12,129 nucleotides of DNA. Origin: an uncultured Candidatus Saccharibacteria bacterium. Lineage in GTDB: Bacteria; Patescibacteriota; Saccharimonadia; Saccharimonadales; Saccharimonadaceae. Below the pieces are notes generated by a model. It ran no database searches. It saw only the letters and a program-made list of their open reading frames with translations, and had not been told where the DNA came from. The DNA lies in assembly GCA_938036625.1 (NCBI GenBank), contig CALHQH010000005.1:1-12129 (forward strand), in the 5' to 3' direction. Position numbers and translations under genes: made by a program. Shown piece after piece: positions 6,375-12,065 of this stretch (position 1 is its first letter; the number at the start of each line of letters is the position of its first letter).

Positions 6375-7127
6375 CTACTGCTTCTCTTCGCCAGCCAGTA
6401 ACTCCGCCTCAGCATCTTGCATAGCAGCAAGGACGAGCTCGTATGCCTTTGGGTTAGTTGACTTACCTAGCTCGCCAACACGAAGCACCTTTGCCTCGTC
6501 ATTATACCGGCCAGCAAAGCTCACTAGCACTGTCCCTGGCTGGTGAGGACCATGGAAGCTATTCTTCCGTTCTTCTGTTAGTGGTCGGTCGGAATATACT
6601 TCGACTGGTCGGCCAGTTACAATGCTAATGATGTAGCCACGCTGGCTTGAGTTGTTATACTGATCTTCATCACGTGGGTTAGTGATACCCAAGTCGCTCC
6701 CTTTATATATCAAGTCCTCTGGAGCTTGTTGCCAACCACTATCATCATATGTACCCTTGAGGATAACCCGCGCTGCAACGGCCGTCACATACTGAACATC
6801 GATCCCGCGCGAATATCTGTTCACACCACCAACATGGCCAGTGATGGCAACATGCTTGTCCTCAGGCCGGCTACCAAAGCCATTCTCTGCCAATACTATG
6901 CCAAGCCGCTTTATTTCCCCAACAATATCTTCGCAGTACTTCTCTTTGCGCTCGTTATTGAGCTCTGCTTCGACCTTTGCCATCGCCTCCTCTATCAGCT
7001 CAGCGCGCTTTGCGCCCTCTCCTTCACTGAATTCCTCAGTCTTTGGCATTGGAAAGCCTCGCAACTCTGGCTTATACGGTTTTGCTTGGTCTGTCTCACC
7101 ACTAAGTGGCTGGTCATATCGTGACAT
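6375..7127 (-). CDS. Hypothetical protein (250 aa), unrecognised
   Basis: I do not recognise this family. Residues 1-35 are polar and Pro-rich. About 38-75 is a charged helix (KRAELIEEAMAKVEAEL then NNERKEKYCEDIV) that could form a coiled coil. The central part (about 90-200) looks globular with many Gly, Tyr and Asp. The C-terminus is another Ala/Glu-rich helix. No signal peptide or membrane segment is visible, so it is probably cytosolic. Two ATGs are adjacent: AAGGAG is 5 nt before the second (7127) and only 2 nt before the first (7130), so I chose the second. It has its own promoter and terminator between pilD and the minor pilin operon, and its codons are more A/T-rich than the pilus genes. 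A role in the pilus is not shown. Confidence 0.8.
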   Translation of the reverse strand: MSRYDQPLSGETDQAKPYKPELRGFPMPKTEEFSEGEGAKRAELIEEAMAKVEAELNNERKEKYCEDIVGEIKRLGIVLAENGFGSRPEDKHVAITGHVGGVNRYSRGIDVQYVTAVAARVILKGTYDDSGWQQAPEDLIYKGSDLGITNPRDEDQYNNSSQRGYIISIVTGRPVEVYSDRPLTEERKNSFHGPHQPGTVLVSFAGRYNDEAKVLRVGELGKSTNPKAYELVLAAMQDAEAELLAGEEKQ

Positions 7128-7158
7128 CATATCTCCTTGGAGTTAGGTGTTTATGATG

Positions 7159-7185
7159 CCTATAGTACTCTCTCTGGATTGTCAA
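7159..7185 (-). promoter_or_regulatory. Probable promoter of the 6375-7127 gene
   Basis: A consensus -35 TTGACA is on the minus strand at 7185-7180. The best -10 is TATAGG (7164-7159), at 15-bp spacing, shorter than ideal. The overlapping TACTAT (7167-7162) is too close at 12 bp. Confidence 0.4.
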
Positions 7186-7233
7186 GTATTACATCAGGTT
7201 TATGAGGAGGAGCAAATCTACCCAGCCTGAGCC

Positions 7234-8103
7234 TCAAAAGCCCAGCGGCAATGCCACCAGCGCGCGCAAGATATGCCCACCAAACAAGAGCGAGATAACG
7301 CAGCCAATGATGAGCAGCGGCCCAAATGGCACCTGCGAGCGCGTATTGAGCTGGCCCCGCGCCAGGCCTGGCAGGACGATGATACAGCCCAGCATGTTGG
7401 AGAAAAACAGCATCATAAAGGCCAGGTGCCAATCGCCCAGCAGTAGCGCCAAGCCCACGCAGAGCTTGACATCGCCAAAGCCAATCCACGCTCCGCGCGA
7501 GATGGCATACAGCCCACCATACAACCCCGCCAGTAGCGCCACCGCCCCCGTGAGCGATACAAGATCAACATCGTGCAACGTCATCACCCGCACCAGCACG
7601 AAGAGTGCGCCCAGTGCCATCAAGCCATAGTTGAGCGGATCGGGCAGGAGCTGCCACTTGGCGTCATACGCCGCGAGGATCATCAGCACCAGGGCCACCA
7701 CCACCCACACAGCAAAGAGCAGACTACTGGCTGGCAGTGCCCATGGCCACACCAGGTACGATAGTGCCAGGCCCACCCCCAACACCAGCTCCATCACCAG
7801 CTCGAACCAACCAATGAACTGCTGGCAATAGCGGCAGCGCCCACCAGTCGACAGCCAGCTCACTACTGGCAGCAGATCATACCACGCCAGCACATGCCCA
7901 CACTGCAGGCAGCGCGAGCGGTCGTCTCGCACTGTACCTTGCAAGAGGACGCGTAGTTGGCGCCATTCGTGTTTGTCGTAGGGGTGGCCGGTTTGCTTAT
8001 CAGTCCGCAGTTGCCGCGCACGCACCCGCCACACTTGCGCGCCCGCAAAGCTACCCAGCACTACACCAAGAAGAAGCAGTGCGCCTGCTATCAAGATCGT
8101 CAT
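7234..8103 (-). CDS. pilD: Prepilin peptidase / N-methyltransferase
   Basis: This 289-aa polytopic inner-membrane aspartyl protease cleaves type III signal peptides after Gly and methylates the new N-terminus. The order is a first membrane helix (1-21, ending GSFAGAQVWRVRAR), a cytosolic zinc domain with Cys65-x2-Cys68 and Cys90-x2-Cys93, then about six further helices. The catalytic aspartates are Asp147 (AAYDAKWQLLPD) and Asp211 in the GFGDVKL motif. QVPFGP (257-262) is also conserved in the family. The zinc domain is somewhat expanded by a charged insert (32-60). The ATG at 8101-8103 is 8 nt from an extended -10 box, so the mRNA leader is minimal. It would process all five prepilins encoded here. 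Confidence 0.95.
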   Translation of the reverse strand: MTILIAGALLLLGVVLGSFAGAQVWRVRARQLRTDKQTGHPYDKHEWRQLRVLLQGTVRDDRSRCLQCGHVLAWYDLLPVVSWLSTGGRCRYCQQFIGWFELVMELVLGVGLALSYLVWPWALPASSLLFAVWVVVALVLMILAAYDAKWQLLPDPLNYGLMALGALFVLVRVMTLHDVDLVSLTGAVALLAGLYGGLYAISRGAWIGFGDVKLCVGLALLLGDWHLAFMMLFFSNMLGCIIVLPGLARGQLNTRSQVPFGPLLIIGCVISLLFGGHILRALVALPLGF

Positions 8104-8111
8104 ACCTCACT

Positions 8112-8120
8112 AGTATAGCA
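8112..8120 (-). promoter_or_regulatory. Extended -10 promoter of pilD
   Basis: On the minus strand TGC (8120-8118) precedes TATACT (8117-8112), then AGTGAGGT and the ATG. The predicted start is 0-3 nt from the ATG. The layout closely resembles the minor pilin operon promoter. Confidence 0.55.
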
Positions 8121-8280
8121 AAGATATGCAAGAACGTGCTACATCATCACACTCTACCAAAGGCTCATATAGACGTGCCATCTGGCTAGAATATGCAGCA
8201 GGTTCTCCCACCCACTCGTTTACTGGCCTTCGCAAATTTTCTTACACAAGTACGATTCAGCAGTCCGTGTCATTCACCAT

Positions 8281-8311
8281 AAAAAGAGGCTGGCACCCTT
8301 TGGTACCAGCC
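8281..8311 (-). terminator. Intrinsic terminator of the major pilin gene
   Basis: On the minus strand GGCTGGTACC (8311-8302) pairs with GGTGCCAGCC (8297-8288) over ten pairs, one of them G-U, with loop AAAG, followed by TCTTTTT. It lies 26 nt after the pilin stop. Confidence 0.85.
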
Positions 8312-8337
8312 ATCTTCTTGTGTGTCTTTTGTTCCTG

Positions 8338-8796
8338 CTACGACTCGAGGCAGTATGCCACGCCGTTGCCGCCAGCCTCGAGCTTGGTGACGACGACGAA
8401 CTGCTTCGATGTGCCCTTCTTGAGGGTAGCACCGTCGGAGTTGGTGGCGTCGCAGCGCACACCCTTGACGACGATGGCGCTCTCGGTGGAAGGCGTTACG
8501 GTGCCATTGCCCGCGTTGTCTTGGACGGTGATACTCTCTTTGTCGAGGTTCGAGAGGTCACCCAGATAACCCTTGAGACCCTTGCTGTCGGGGAACTTCC
8601 CACGGTTGTTTGATGTGTATTGCGTCACAGCAGCAGCGATGTTTTGCACATCATTCTTGCGCGCTGTGTCGCGCTGACCCCGCTGCAGGGCAGGCAGCGC
8701 CACAAAGACCATCAAGAATATCAAGGCGGCAATCGCCAGCACCAACATCACCTCGATGATGGTAAACCCTTCTTGCTTCGCTTGGTGTTGTTTCAT
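8338..8796 (-). CDS. Type IV major pilin-like prepilin
   Basis: This 152-aa protein has leader MKQHQAKQEG, then FTIIEVMLVLAIAALIFLMVF: cleavage after Gly10, Phe +1 and Glu15 +5. A hydrophobic helix to about residue 34 continues into a polar helix (RGQRDTARKNDVQNIAAAV). The C-terminal globular domain contains Cys115 and Cys149, spaced as in the disulfide-bounded D-region of PilA/PilE pilins. Small size, the canonical signal, a strong separate promoter and a good ribosome site (AAAGGAG, 4 nt before ATG 8796) suggest the abundant shaft subunit. The frame is open upstream to 8814, but that part overlaps the ribosome site. It has its own terminator and is not part of the minor pilin operon. A minor pilin role cannot be excluded. 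Confidence 0.88.
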   Translation of the reverse strand: MKQHQAKQEGFTIIEVMLVLAIAALIFLMVFVALPALQRGQRDTARKNDVQNIAAAVTQYTSNNRGKFPDSKGLKGYLGDLSNLDKESITVQDNAGNGTVTPSTESAIVVKGVRCDATNSDGATLKKGTSKQFVVVTKLEAGGNGVAYCLES

Positions 8797-8840
8797 ACTT
8801 CTCCTTTGTACCAATGTACGAATATGCTTACGTTACTGCT

Positions 8841-8869
8841 ATCATAGCGTAGAATGGCAGCGTTGTCTA
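8841..8869 (-). promoter_or_regulatory. Promoter of the major pilin gene
   Basis: On the minus strand -35 TAGACA (8869-8864) and -10 TATGAT (8846-8841) are 17 bp apart. Each differs from consensus at one base. The leader is about 38 nt. It is the best two-box promoter in the window. Confidence 0.7.
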
Positions 8870-9026
8870 GGTTTTGTTCGCACGAGATGATGAGTCTGTG
8901 GGGAGAGGGGCCAAGCAGCGCTATATTGCCGGTATTTTGGGCATGATTGCTAGAGAAAATGCGCTAAAAATGGCCTGTCCTCGCGTATTTCCTGCTGAGA
9001 ACCATAGACACTTATTGATAGATCTA

Positions 9027-9164
9027 TCTCACGCTTTCCTCCTCTACACTTCTTCTGAAATACCAAAGAGTCGACACTTCTAGCAAAGTATCGACCTCCC
9101 AATGCCAAGGCTAAAAACCGGTCATTTACGACCGGTTTTCACACTCCATCGGAGGAACTATCCC
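9027..9164 (+). repeat. Structured intergenic element, copy B (diverged)
   Basis: Stem 1 is GTCGACACTT (9070-9079) with AAGTATCGAC (9086-9095), with one C-A mismatch and a 6-nt loop. Stem 2 is AAAACCGGTC (9114-9123) with GACCGGTTTT (9130-9139), perfect, with loop ATTTAC. Then comes the family signature CACACTCCATCGGAGG (9140-9155). The left arm is recognisable but degraded, and the right arm stops at the coding end of the PPIase-like gene. On the minus strand stem 2 followed by TTTTTAG should act as the intrinsic terminator of that gene. Confidence 0.8.
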
Positions 9165-10337
9165 CTACTTCTGTGGCACATCAATGTATTCTTGCACTTT
9201 GCCGTCGCTTTTGAGCTGGGCAACTTGCTTGGTAAGCTCAGTGAGGGGGATATAGAGGTAGGTGAAGCGGATTTTGCTATCGTTCTTCTCGCTTACTTTG
9301 ACGAAGTAGTAGCCACTGTCGGTCGTGCTCTTGATGACACCAGAGGGTTTGCCAGGCTCGAGCTTGGCAATCTCACTGACCGCGAGGCCGTTGTAACTAC
9401 TGGCGAGGTTGATCAGGCCAGAATCCCCCACCTGCGGTTTGCTGCGGCCACTGCCACCAAGCTGGGTCGCTATTTTGGCAAACTCACCATTGCTGCTTGC
9501 CACCAGCCCGGCGGCTTTGCGCTGCAACTCATCGGCCGTCTTATCGACCGCAAAGGCCACTCGAGCCCGCACAATGCTGCGCCGCACCGCCTGGCGATAG
9601 TCCGATGGCGACCAGTTATACATCATGCGCGACGATGCATCGTACGTCTCTTGGCTAATCTTGCCATTGGCGGTGTTGCGCTGCTGCTCGATGACGGTAT
9701 CAATGTCTTGATCGCTCACCGTGATATTGTGCTGGCGTGCCAGCTTGGCGGCGTAGGTGTCGACCAGCGCCCGGTTGAGCGACTCACGCTTGATGTGCTT
9801 GAGCTGCTCGCGGCCATCATCACTGTCGATGCGGATCTCATCGTACTTGCCTAGATAATACTTAGATCCCCGATACTGCACTAGGTAGTCGCTATAGCGC
9901 ACCAGCTCGCCATCAATACTAGCCACTGGCACAGGAAAGATCTGCGTCATGCGGTAGAGGAGGTTGTTGGAGCTCTGGGCAATGTAGAGCTGCTGCCACG
10001 CCACCGCCGCCAGCAGCAAGGCCGCTACCAAGGCCACAATGATCGTGTTGATAATCACCCGCCGACGCGACGTCTGGACGGGGTGTTTAAACTTGCGCCC
10101 ACCAGCCAATATCTCCTCGCGGTGTGCTGCCACCGTCTCGTTGGTGATGCGCTCAAACTTTTTGGGAGTGTTGGGGTTGGCTGTGCCCGCCTCTGTTTTG
10201 GCAGATTTACCTGCTTTCTTGCTCTTTCGCTTTGGCCTGAGCGCTGTGAGGCGATCCTTCAAGCCAGTGGCTGGGGCGGCCGATGTAGCTTGGGTGTCGT
10301 AGCGGCTGCGTTTGGGTTTTTTGCTTGGTAATTTCAT
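9165..10337 (-). CDS. Membrane-anchored SurA/parvulin-like peptidyl-prolyl isomerase
   Basis: This 390-aa protein has a very basic, disordered cytosolic N-terminus (1-90), one membrane helix (about 94-114, VIINTIIVALVAALLLAAVAW) and an extracytoplasmic part. The latter contains a SurA-N-like helical chaperone region (about 140-265, including WSPSDYRQAVRRSIVRARVAFAV) and a parvulin-type domain (about 283-350: GEFAKIATQL, GDSGLI, LEPGKPSGVI, GYYFVKVSE). The likely role is folding of secreted or surface proteins, possibly including pilins. The parvulin domain is short, and I cannot confirm that its active-site residues are intact, so it may act mainly as a chaperone. Its ATG overlaps the upstream stop (ATGA), with GGAG 7 nt before, so the two genes are translationally coupled. 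The stop codon touches element copy B. Confidence 0.85.
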   Translation of the reverse strand: MKLPSKKPKRSRYDTQATSAAPATGLKDRLTALRPKRKSKKAGKSAKTEAGTANPNTPKKFERITNETVAAHREEILAGGRKFKHPVQTSRRRVIINTIIVALVAALLLAAVAWQQLYIAQSSNNLLYRMTQIFPVPVASIDGELVRYSDYLVQYRGSKYYLGKYDEIRIDSDDGREQLKHIKRESLNRALVDTYAAKLARQHNITVSDQDIDTVIEQQRNTANGKISQETYDASSRMMYNWSPSDYRQAVRRSIVRARVAFAVDKTADELQRKAAGLVASSNGEFAKIATQLGGSGRSKPQVGDSGLINLASSYNGLAVSEIAKLEPGKPSGVIKSTTDSGYYFVKVSEKNDSKIRFTYLYIPLTELTKQVAQLKSDGKVQEYIDVPQK

Positions 10338-10849
10338 GGTGATACTCCTGCTGCTTGTGCTGCGCGCTCCGCCTCGCTGACGGCATCTTGCAGCTGATTG
10401 TAGATCTGCTCGGGATGATCGACATTGCGGATGATGAGATCGCCCACAAATGTTTGGATCACAATCGTACCAAAATGAAACACCTCACCCGAGAATCCTG
10501 GTATATTATAGCTGATATTTTGAATTTTTGCCAAGCTCAGCTCCACCACATCGGTACCAAAAAATCCTTTTTGCGTCACCTGGCGGATGCGCTGGTCGGT
10601 CACAATGTAGTAGGTGTAGCGCCACATCAAAAAATGATAGCAAAAGCCAATAAGCCCGAGCCCGAGCCCCACCACTGGCAAGAGAAACAGCTCCAACGTG
10701 TCTTGCCAGATCAGTGGTGGAATAGCCCCCACCGCCAGCGGCACCAATAGCATATAAAAACCCTTGCGCATGGCAATAATATGCCGCCGAAAGACAAACA
10801 GCAACTCCTCACCATCGCGCTGCCCATTAAATGCCTTGGTCTGTGCCAT
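10334..10849 (-). CDS. Membrane protein with bacterial PH domain (bPH2, YdbS-like)
   Basis: This 171-aa protein has a cytosolic N-terminus (1-28), two adjacent membrane helices (about 30-48 and 52-72) and a C-terminal PH-like domain (about 78-155). The motif YYIVTDQRIRQVTQKGFFGTDVVELSLAKIQNI is typical of the former DUF304 family, and a later DLIIRNVDHPEQIYNQLQ matches the end of that fold. Such proteins sit in the inner membrane; their molecular role is poorly defined. The ATG at 10849 has AGGGA a few nt upstream. It is the first gene of a two-gene operon with the SurA/parvulin-like gene, sharing an ATGA overlap, which suggests a common envelope function. Confidence 0.87.
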   Translation of the reverse strand: MAQTKAFNGQRDGEELLFVFRRHIIAMRKGFYMLLVPLAVGAIPPLIWQDTLELFLLPVVGLGLGLIGFCYHFLMWRYTYYIVTDQRIRQVTQKGFFGTDVVELSLAKIQNISYNIPGFSGEVFHFGTIVIQTFVGDLIIRNVDHPEQIYNQLQDAVSEAERAAQAAGVSP

Positions 10850-10897
10850 TATTCCCTACCTTTTTATGTGATGATTGTTATGCTTTTCTTGCTGTCC

Positions 10898-10906
10898 ATT
10901 GTAGCA
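10898..10906 (-). promoter_or_regulatory. Extended -10 promoter of the PH-domain operon
   Basis: On the minus strand TGC (10906-10904) precedes TACAAT (10903-10898). No -35 box is found; the expected position is occupied by a palindrome. Confidence 0.5.
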
Positions 10907-10911
10907 CGAAC

Positions 10912-10931
10912 TTGACACCACTTGGTGCCAA
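10912..10931. promoter_or_regulatory. Palindrome over the -35 region (possible operator)
   Basis: TTGACACCA and TGGTGCCAA are 9-nt inverted arms with one mismatched position, separated by CT. They cover the place where the -35 box of the PH-domain operon should be, as expected for a repressor or activator site. The regulator is unknown. Confidence 0.4.
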
Positions 10932-10958
10932 ACCTCGCTGCCGGCTGCTACTCCTTAC

Positions 10959-11097
10959 GCTCACCCTCCCCACACTCCCTCTTCAGGAACACTATAAGGG
11001 TCGACGTCTCCCAGACGTCGACCTCTTGCGCTGGGCTGAAAACTCGTTATTACAACGAGTTTTCACACTCCATCGGATGAAGTGTGGGAGGGTGAGC
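10959..11097 (+). repeat. Structured intergenic element, copy C (complete, 139 bp)
   Basis: The outer arms GCTCACCCTCCCCACACT (10959-10976) and AGTGTGGGAGGGTGAGC (11081-11097) pair over 17 bp with one bulged C. Inside are the linker GGAACACTATAAGG, stem 1 GTCGACGTCT (11000-11009) with AGACGTCGAC (11013-11022) and loop CCC, and stem 2 GAAAACTCGTT (11038-11048) with AACGAGTTTTC (11054-11064) and loop ATTAC. The signature CACACTCCATCGGA (11064-11077) follows. The whole can fold as a three-way junction. No ORF is inside and no target duplication is evident. Confidence 0.9.
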
Positions 11098-11136
11098 TAA
11101 CACATAAGAAGCAAAAGCTTCAGTGATTCACCCCCC

Positions 11137-11167
11137 TTGACACCACCCCACAACCCCTGCGTATAAT
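11137..11167 (+). promoter_or_regulatory. Promoter of the proline-rich membrane protein gene
   Basis: Consensus TTGACA (11137-11142) and TATAAT (11162-11167) are present, but the spacing is 19 bp, longer than optimal. The start near 11174 gives a leader of about 25 nt with GGAG before the ATG. Confidence 0.5.
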
Positions 11168-11199
11168 GAGGTCATGCATACTATGCGGAGCATTTGTAT

Positions 11200-11613
11200 A
11201 TGGTGACGGCTGGGCGATTTATCCACAAGCGCCGCACTGCTGCTGGTGCCGGAGCGCCACCAGTGCCACCGCCGCACCACCCACCAGCTGCGCCGCCACC
11301 GCCAAAAGTGCCAACGCCGCCGGCCGTGAGCCCCACCGAGCCACTAGCGCCACCCGACTTGCAGCGCCGCCTTGGCCATGGCATTGTGCGAGCGCTCTGC
11401 ATGTTTGCGGCGGGAGCGCTTGGTTGGCTCTGCTACCTCTGTTGGACGAGTGGTGGCACGCGCGCTATGCCATCCGACTTCATGGCTTGGGTCGTCTCAT
11501 TCGCCCTCTTTTCCTCCGCCATCATGTTCGTCGGCGCTGCCTGCAGCCGCTGGGAAGATATGTCCGACTGGGTACGCTGGGCAGCTGAGGTTGTTGGTGG
11601 GTTTGGAAGGTAA
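11200..11613 (+). CDS. Proline-rich two-helix small membrane protein, unrecognised
   Basis: I do not recognise this 137-aa protein. A basic start (MVTAGRFIHKRR) is followed by a Pro/Ala-rich stretch (about 20-52) with runs of three and four prolines, a membrane helix (about 61-82, GIVRALCMFAAGALGWLCYLCW), a second helix (about 93-115) and a short amphipathic Trp-rich tail (117-134). By the positive-inside rule the proline-rich part is probably cytosolic. I chose ATG 11200 because GGAG lies 9 nt upstream; a TTG at 11194 is an alternative start. Other frames here are open because of the high G+C, but only this one gives sensible membrane helices and follows the promoter. It is a single-gene unit ending at the 11683-11715 terminator. 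Confidence 0.7.
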   Translation: MVTAGRFIHKRRTAAGAGAPPVPPPHHPPAAPPPPKVPTPPAVSPTEPLAPPDLQRRLGHGIVRALCMFAAGALGWLCYLCWTSGGTRAMPSDFMAWVVSFALFSSAIMFVGAACSRWEDMSDWVRWAAEVVGGFGR

Positions 11614-11682
11614 TAGAGGTAATTAATAAAAGTTCCTTCGGTTCGTAACTCTGCGCTTACTACCACAAGGTACCCAAGCAAA

Positions 11683-11715
11683 ACAAAAAACTCGCCGCTA
11701 CCTCGGCGAGTTTTT
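11683..11715. terminator. Bidirectional intrinsic terminator
   Basis: CTCGCCG (11691-11697) pairs with CGGCGAG (11704-11710) across a 6-nt loop. The stem is extended by an A-run on the left and TTTTTG on the right. It can end both the plus-strand membrane protein gene and the minus-strand tRNA-Arg transcript. Confidence 0.85.
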
Positions 11716-11777
11716 GTTATAACAAACTAGCACACTCTAACATGCCATAATACTGCACGACTAATTTATATAAATCT

Positions 11778-11854
11778 TGGTACCCCGGATAGGAGTCGAA
11801 CCTACAACCTTCTCCTTAGGACGGAGCCGCTCTATCCAGTTGAGCTACCAGGGC
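11778..11854 (-). tRNA. tRNA-Arg (anticodon CCT)
   Basis: The minus strand folds as a full cloverleaf. The acceptor GCCCTGG pairs with CCGGGGT using two G-U pairs. The D-arm is GCTC-AACTGGATA-GAGC. The anticodon loop is GTCCTAA, with CCT complementary to 11818-11820. The T-arm is GTAGG-TTCGACT-CCTAT. Discriminator A and an encoded CCA (11780-11778) follow. It reads AGG codons. The top pair of the anticodon stem (27-43) is a G-A mismatch. The start of the RNA lies only 8 nt from the promoter -10 box. Confidence 0.95.
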
Positions 11855-11862
11855 ATGAATAT

Positions 11863-11871
11863 AGTATAGCA
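11863..11871 (-). promoter_or_regulatory. Extended -10 promoter of tRNA-Arg
   Basis: On the minus strand TGC (11871-11869) precedes TATACT (11868-11863), 8 nt before the mature tRNA 5' end. A weak -35 candidate TTCACT lies about 18 bp upstream. Confidence 0.55.
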
Positions 11872-11907
11872 TGCTCGTTAGGCTGAAGTGAACTGTGCCA
11901 GGCAATG

Positions 11908-11943
11908 AAAAAGCCGAGGCATGGACACGTATCCGGCCCCGAC
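11908..11943 (-). terminator. Intrinsic terminator without a recognised gene
   Basis: On the minus strand GTCGGGGC (11943-11936) pairs with GCCTCGGC (11920-11913) over eight pairs, two of them G-U. An inner GGAT/GTCC helix adds stability, and a five-T run follows. It must end a minus-strand transcript starting at or beyond 11944. No ORF was found there inside the window. Confidence 0.65.
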
Positions 11944-12065
11944 TATAGTGCACTCTTATACTATCATAACCGGCTATAGAGAATCAGACTTTCTCTTATG
12001 GGATCGTCACAAGATTCAGGGATTAAGCATAATCCAACAATTAATGCAGCTTCACTACCTCTCAC

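Larger units (their letters stand above)
8797..9164. other. Intergenic stretch between pilin and PPIase-like genes
   Basis: It contains the pilin promoter (8841-8869) and the structured element copy B (about 9027-9164). Between them, 8870-9026 shows nothing I can name. A 69-codon TTG-start frame (8874-9083) has no ribosome site and runs into the element. Confidence 0.6.
10850..11199. other. Intergenic stretch between divergent PH-domain and small membrane protein genes
   Basis: It holds the minus-strand promoter (10898-10906), a 20-bp palindrome (10912-10931), the complete structured element copy C (10959-11097) and the plus-strand promoter (11137-11167). Confidence 0.7.

Noticed and set aside
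8874..9083. 69-codon TTG-start ORF
   Set aside because: It has no Shine-Dalgarno site, runs into a structured repeat and has no recognisable features.
9102..9854. 250-codon plus-strand ORF
   Set aside because: It is antisense to the SurA/parvulin-like gene and starts inside element copy B.
10912..10931. CIRCE (HrcA) operator
   Set aside because: The arms TTGACACCA/TGGTGCCAA differ from the TTAGCACTC-N9-GAGTGCTAA consensus and the spacer is only 2 nt.
11166..11588. 140-codon ORF beginning MRSCILCGAF
   Set aside because: Its start overlaps the -10 box, it lacks a ribosome site, and its Cys/Ala-rich product looks like an out-of-frame reading of the proline-rich gene.
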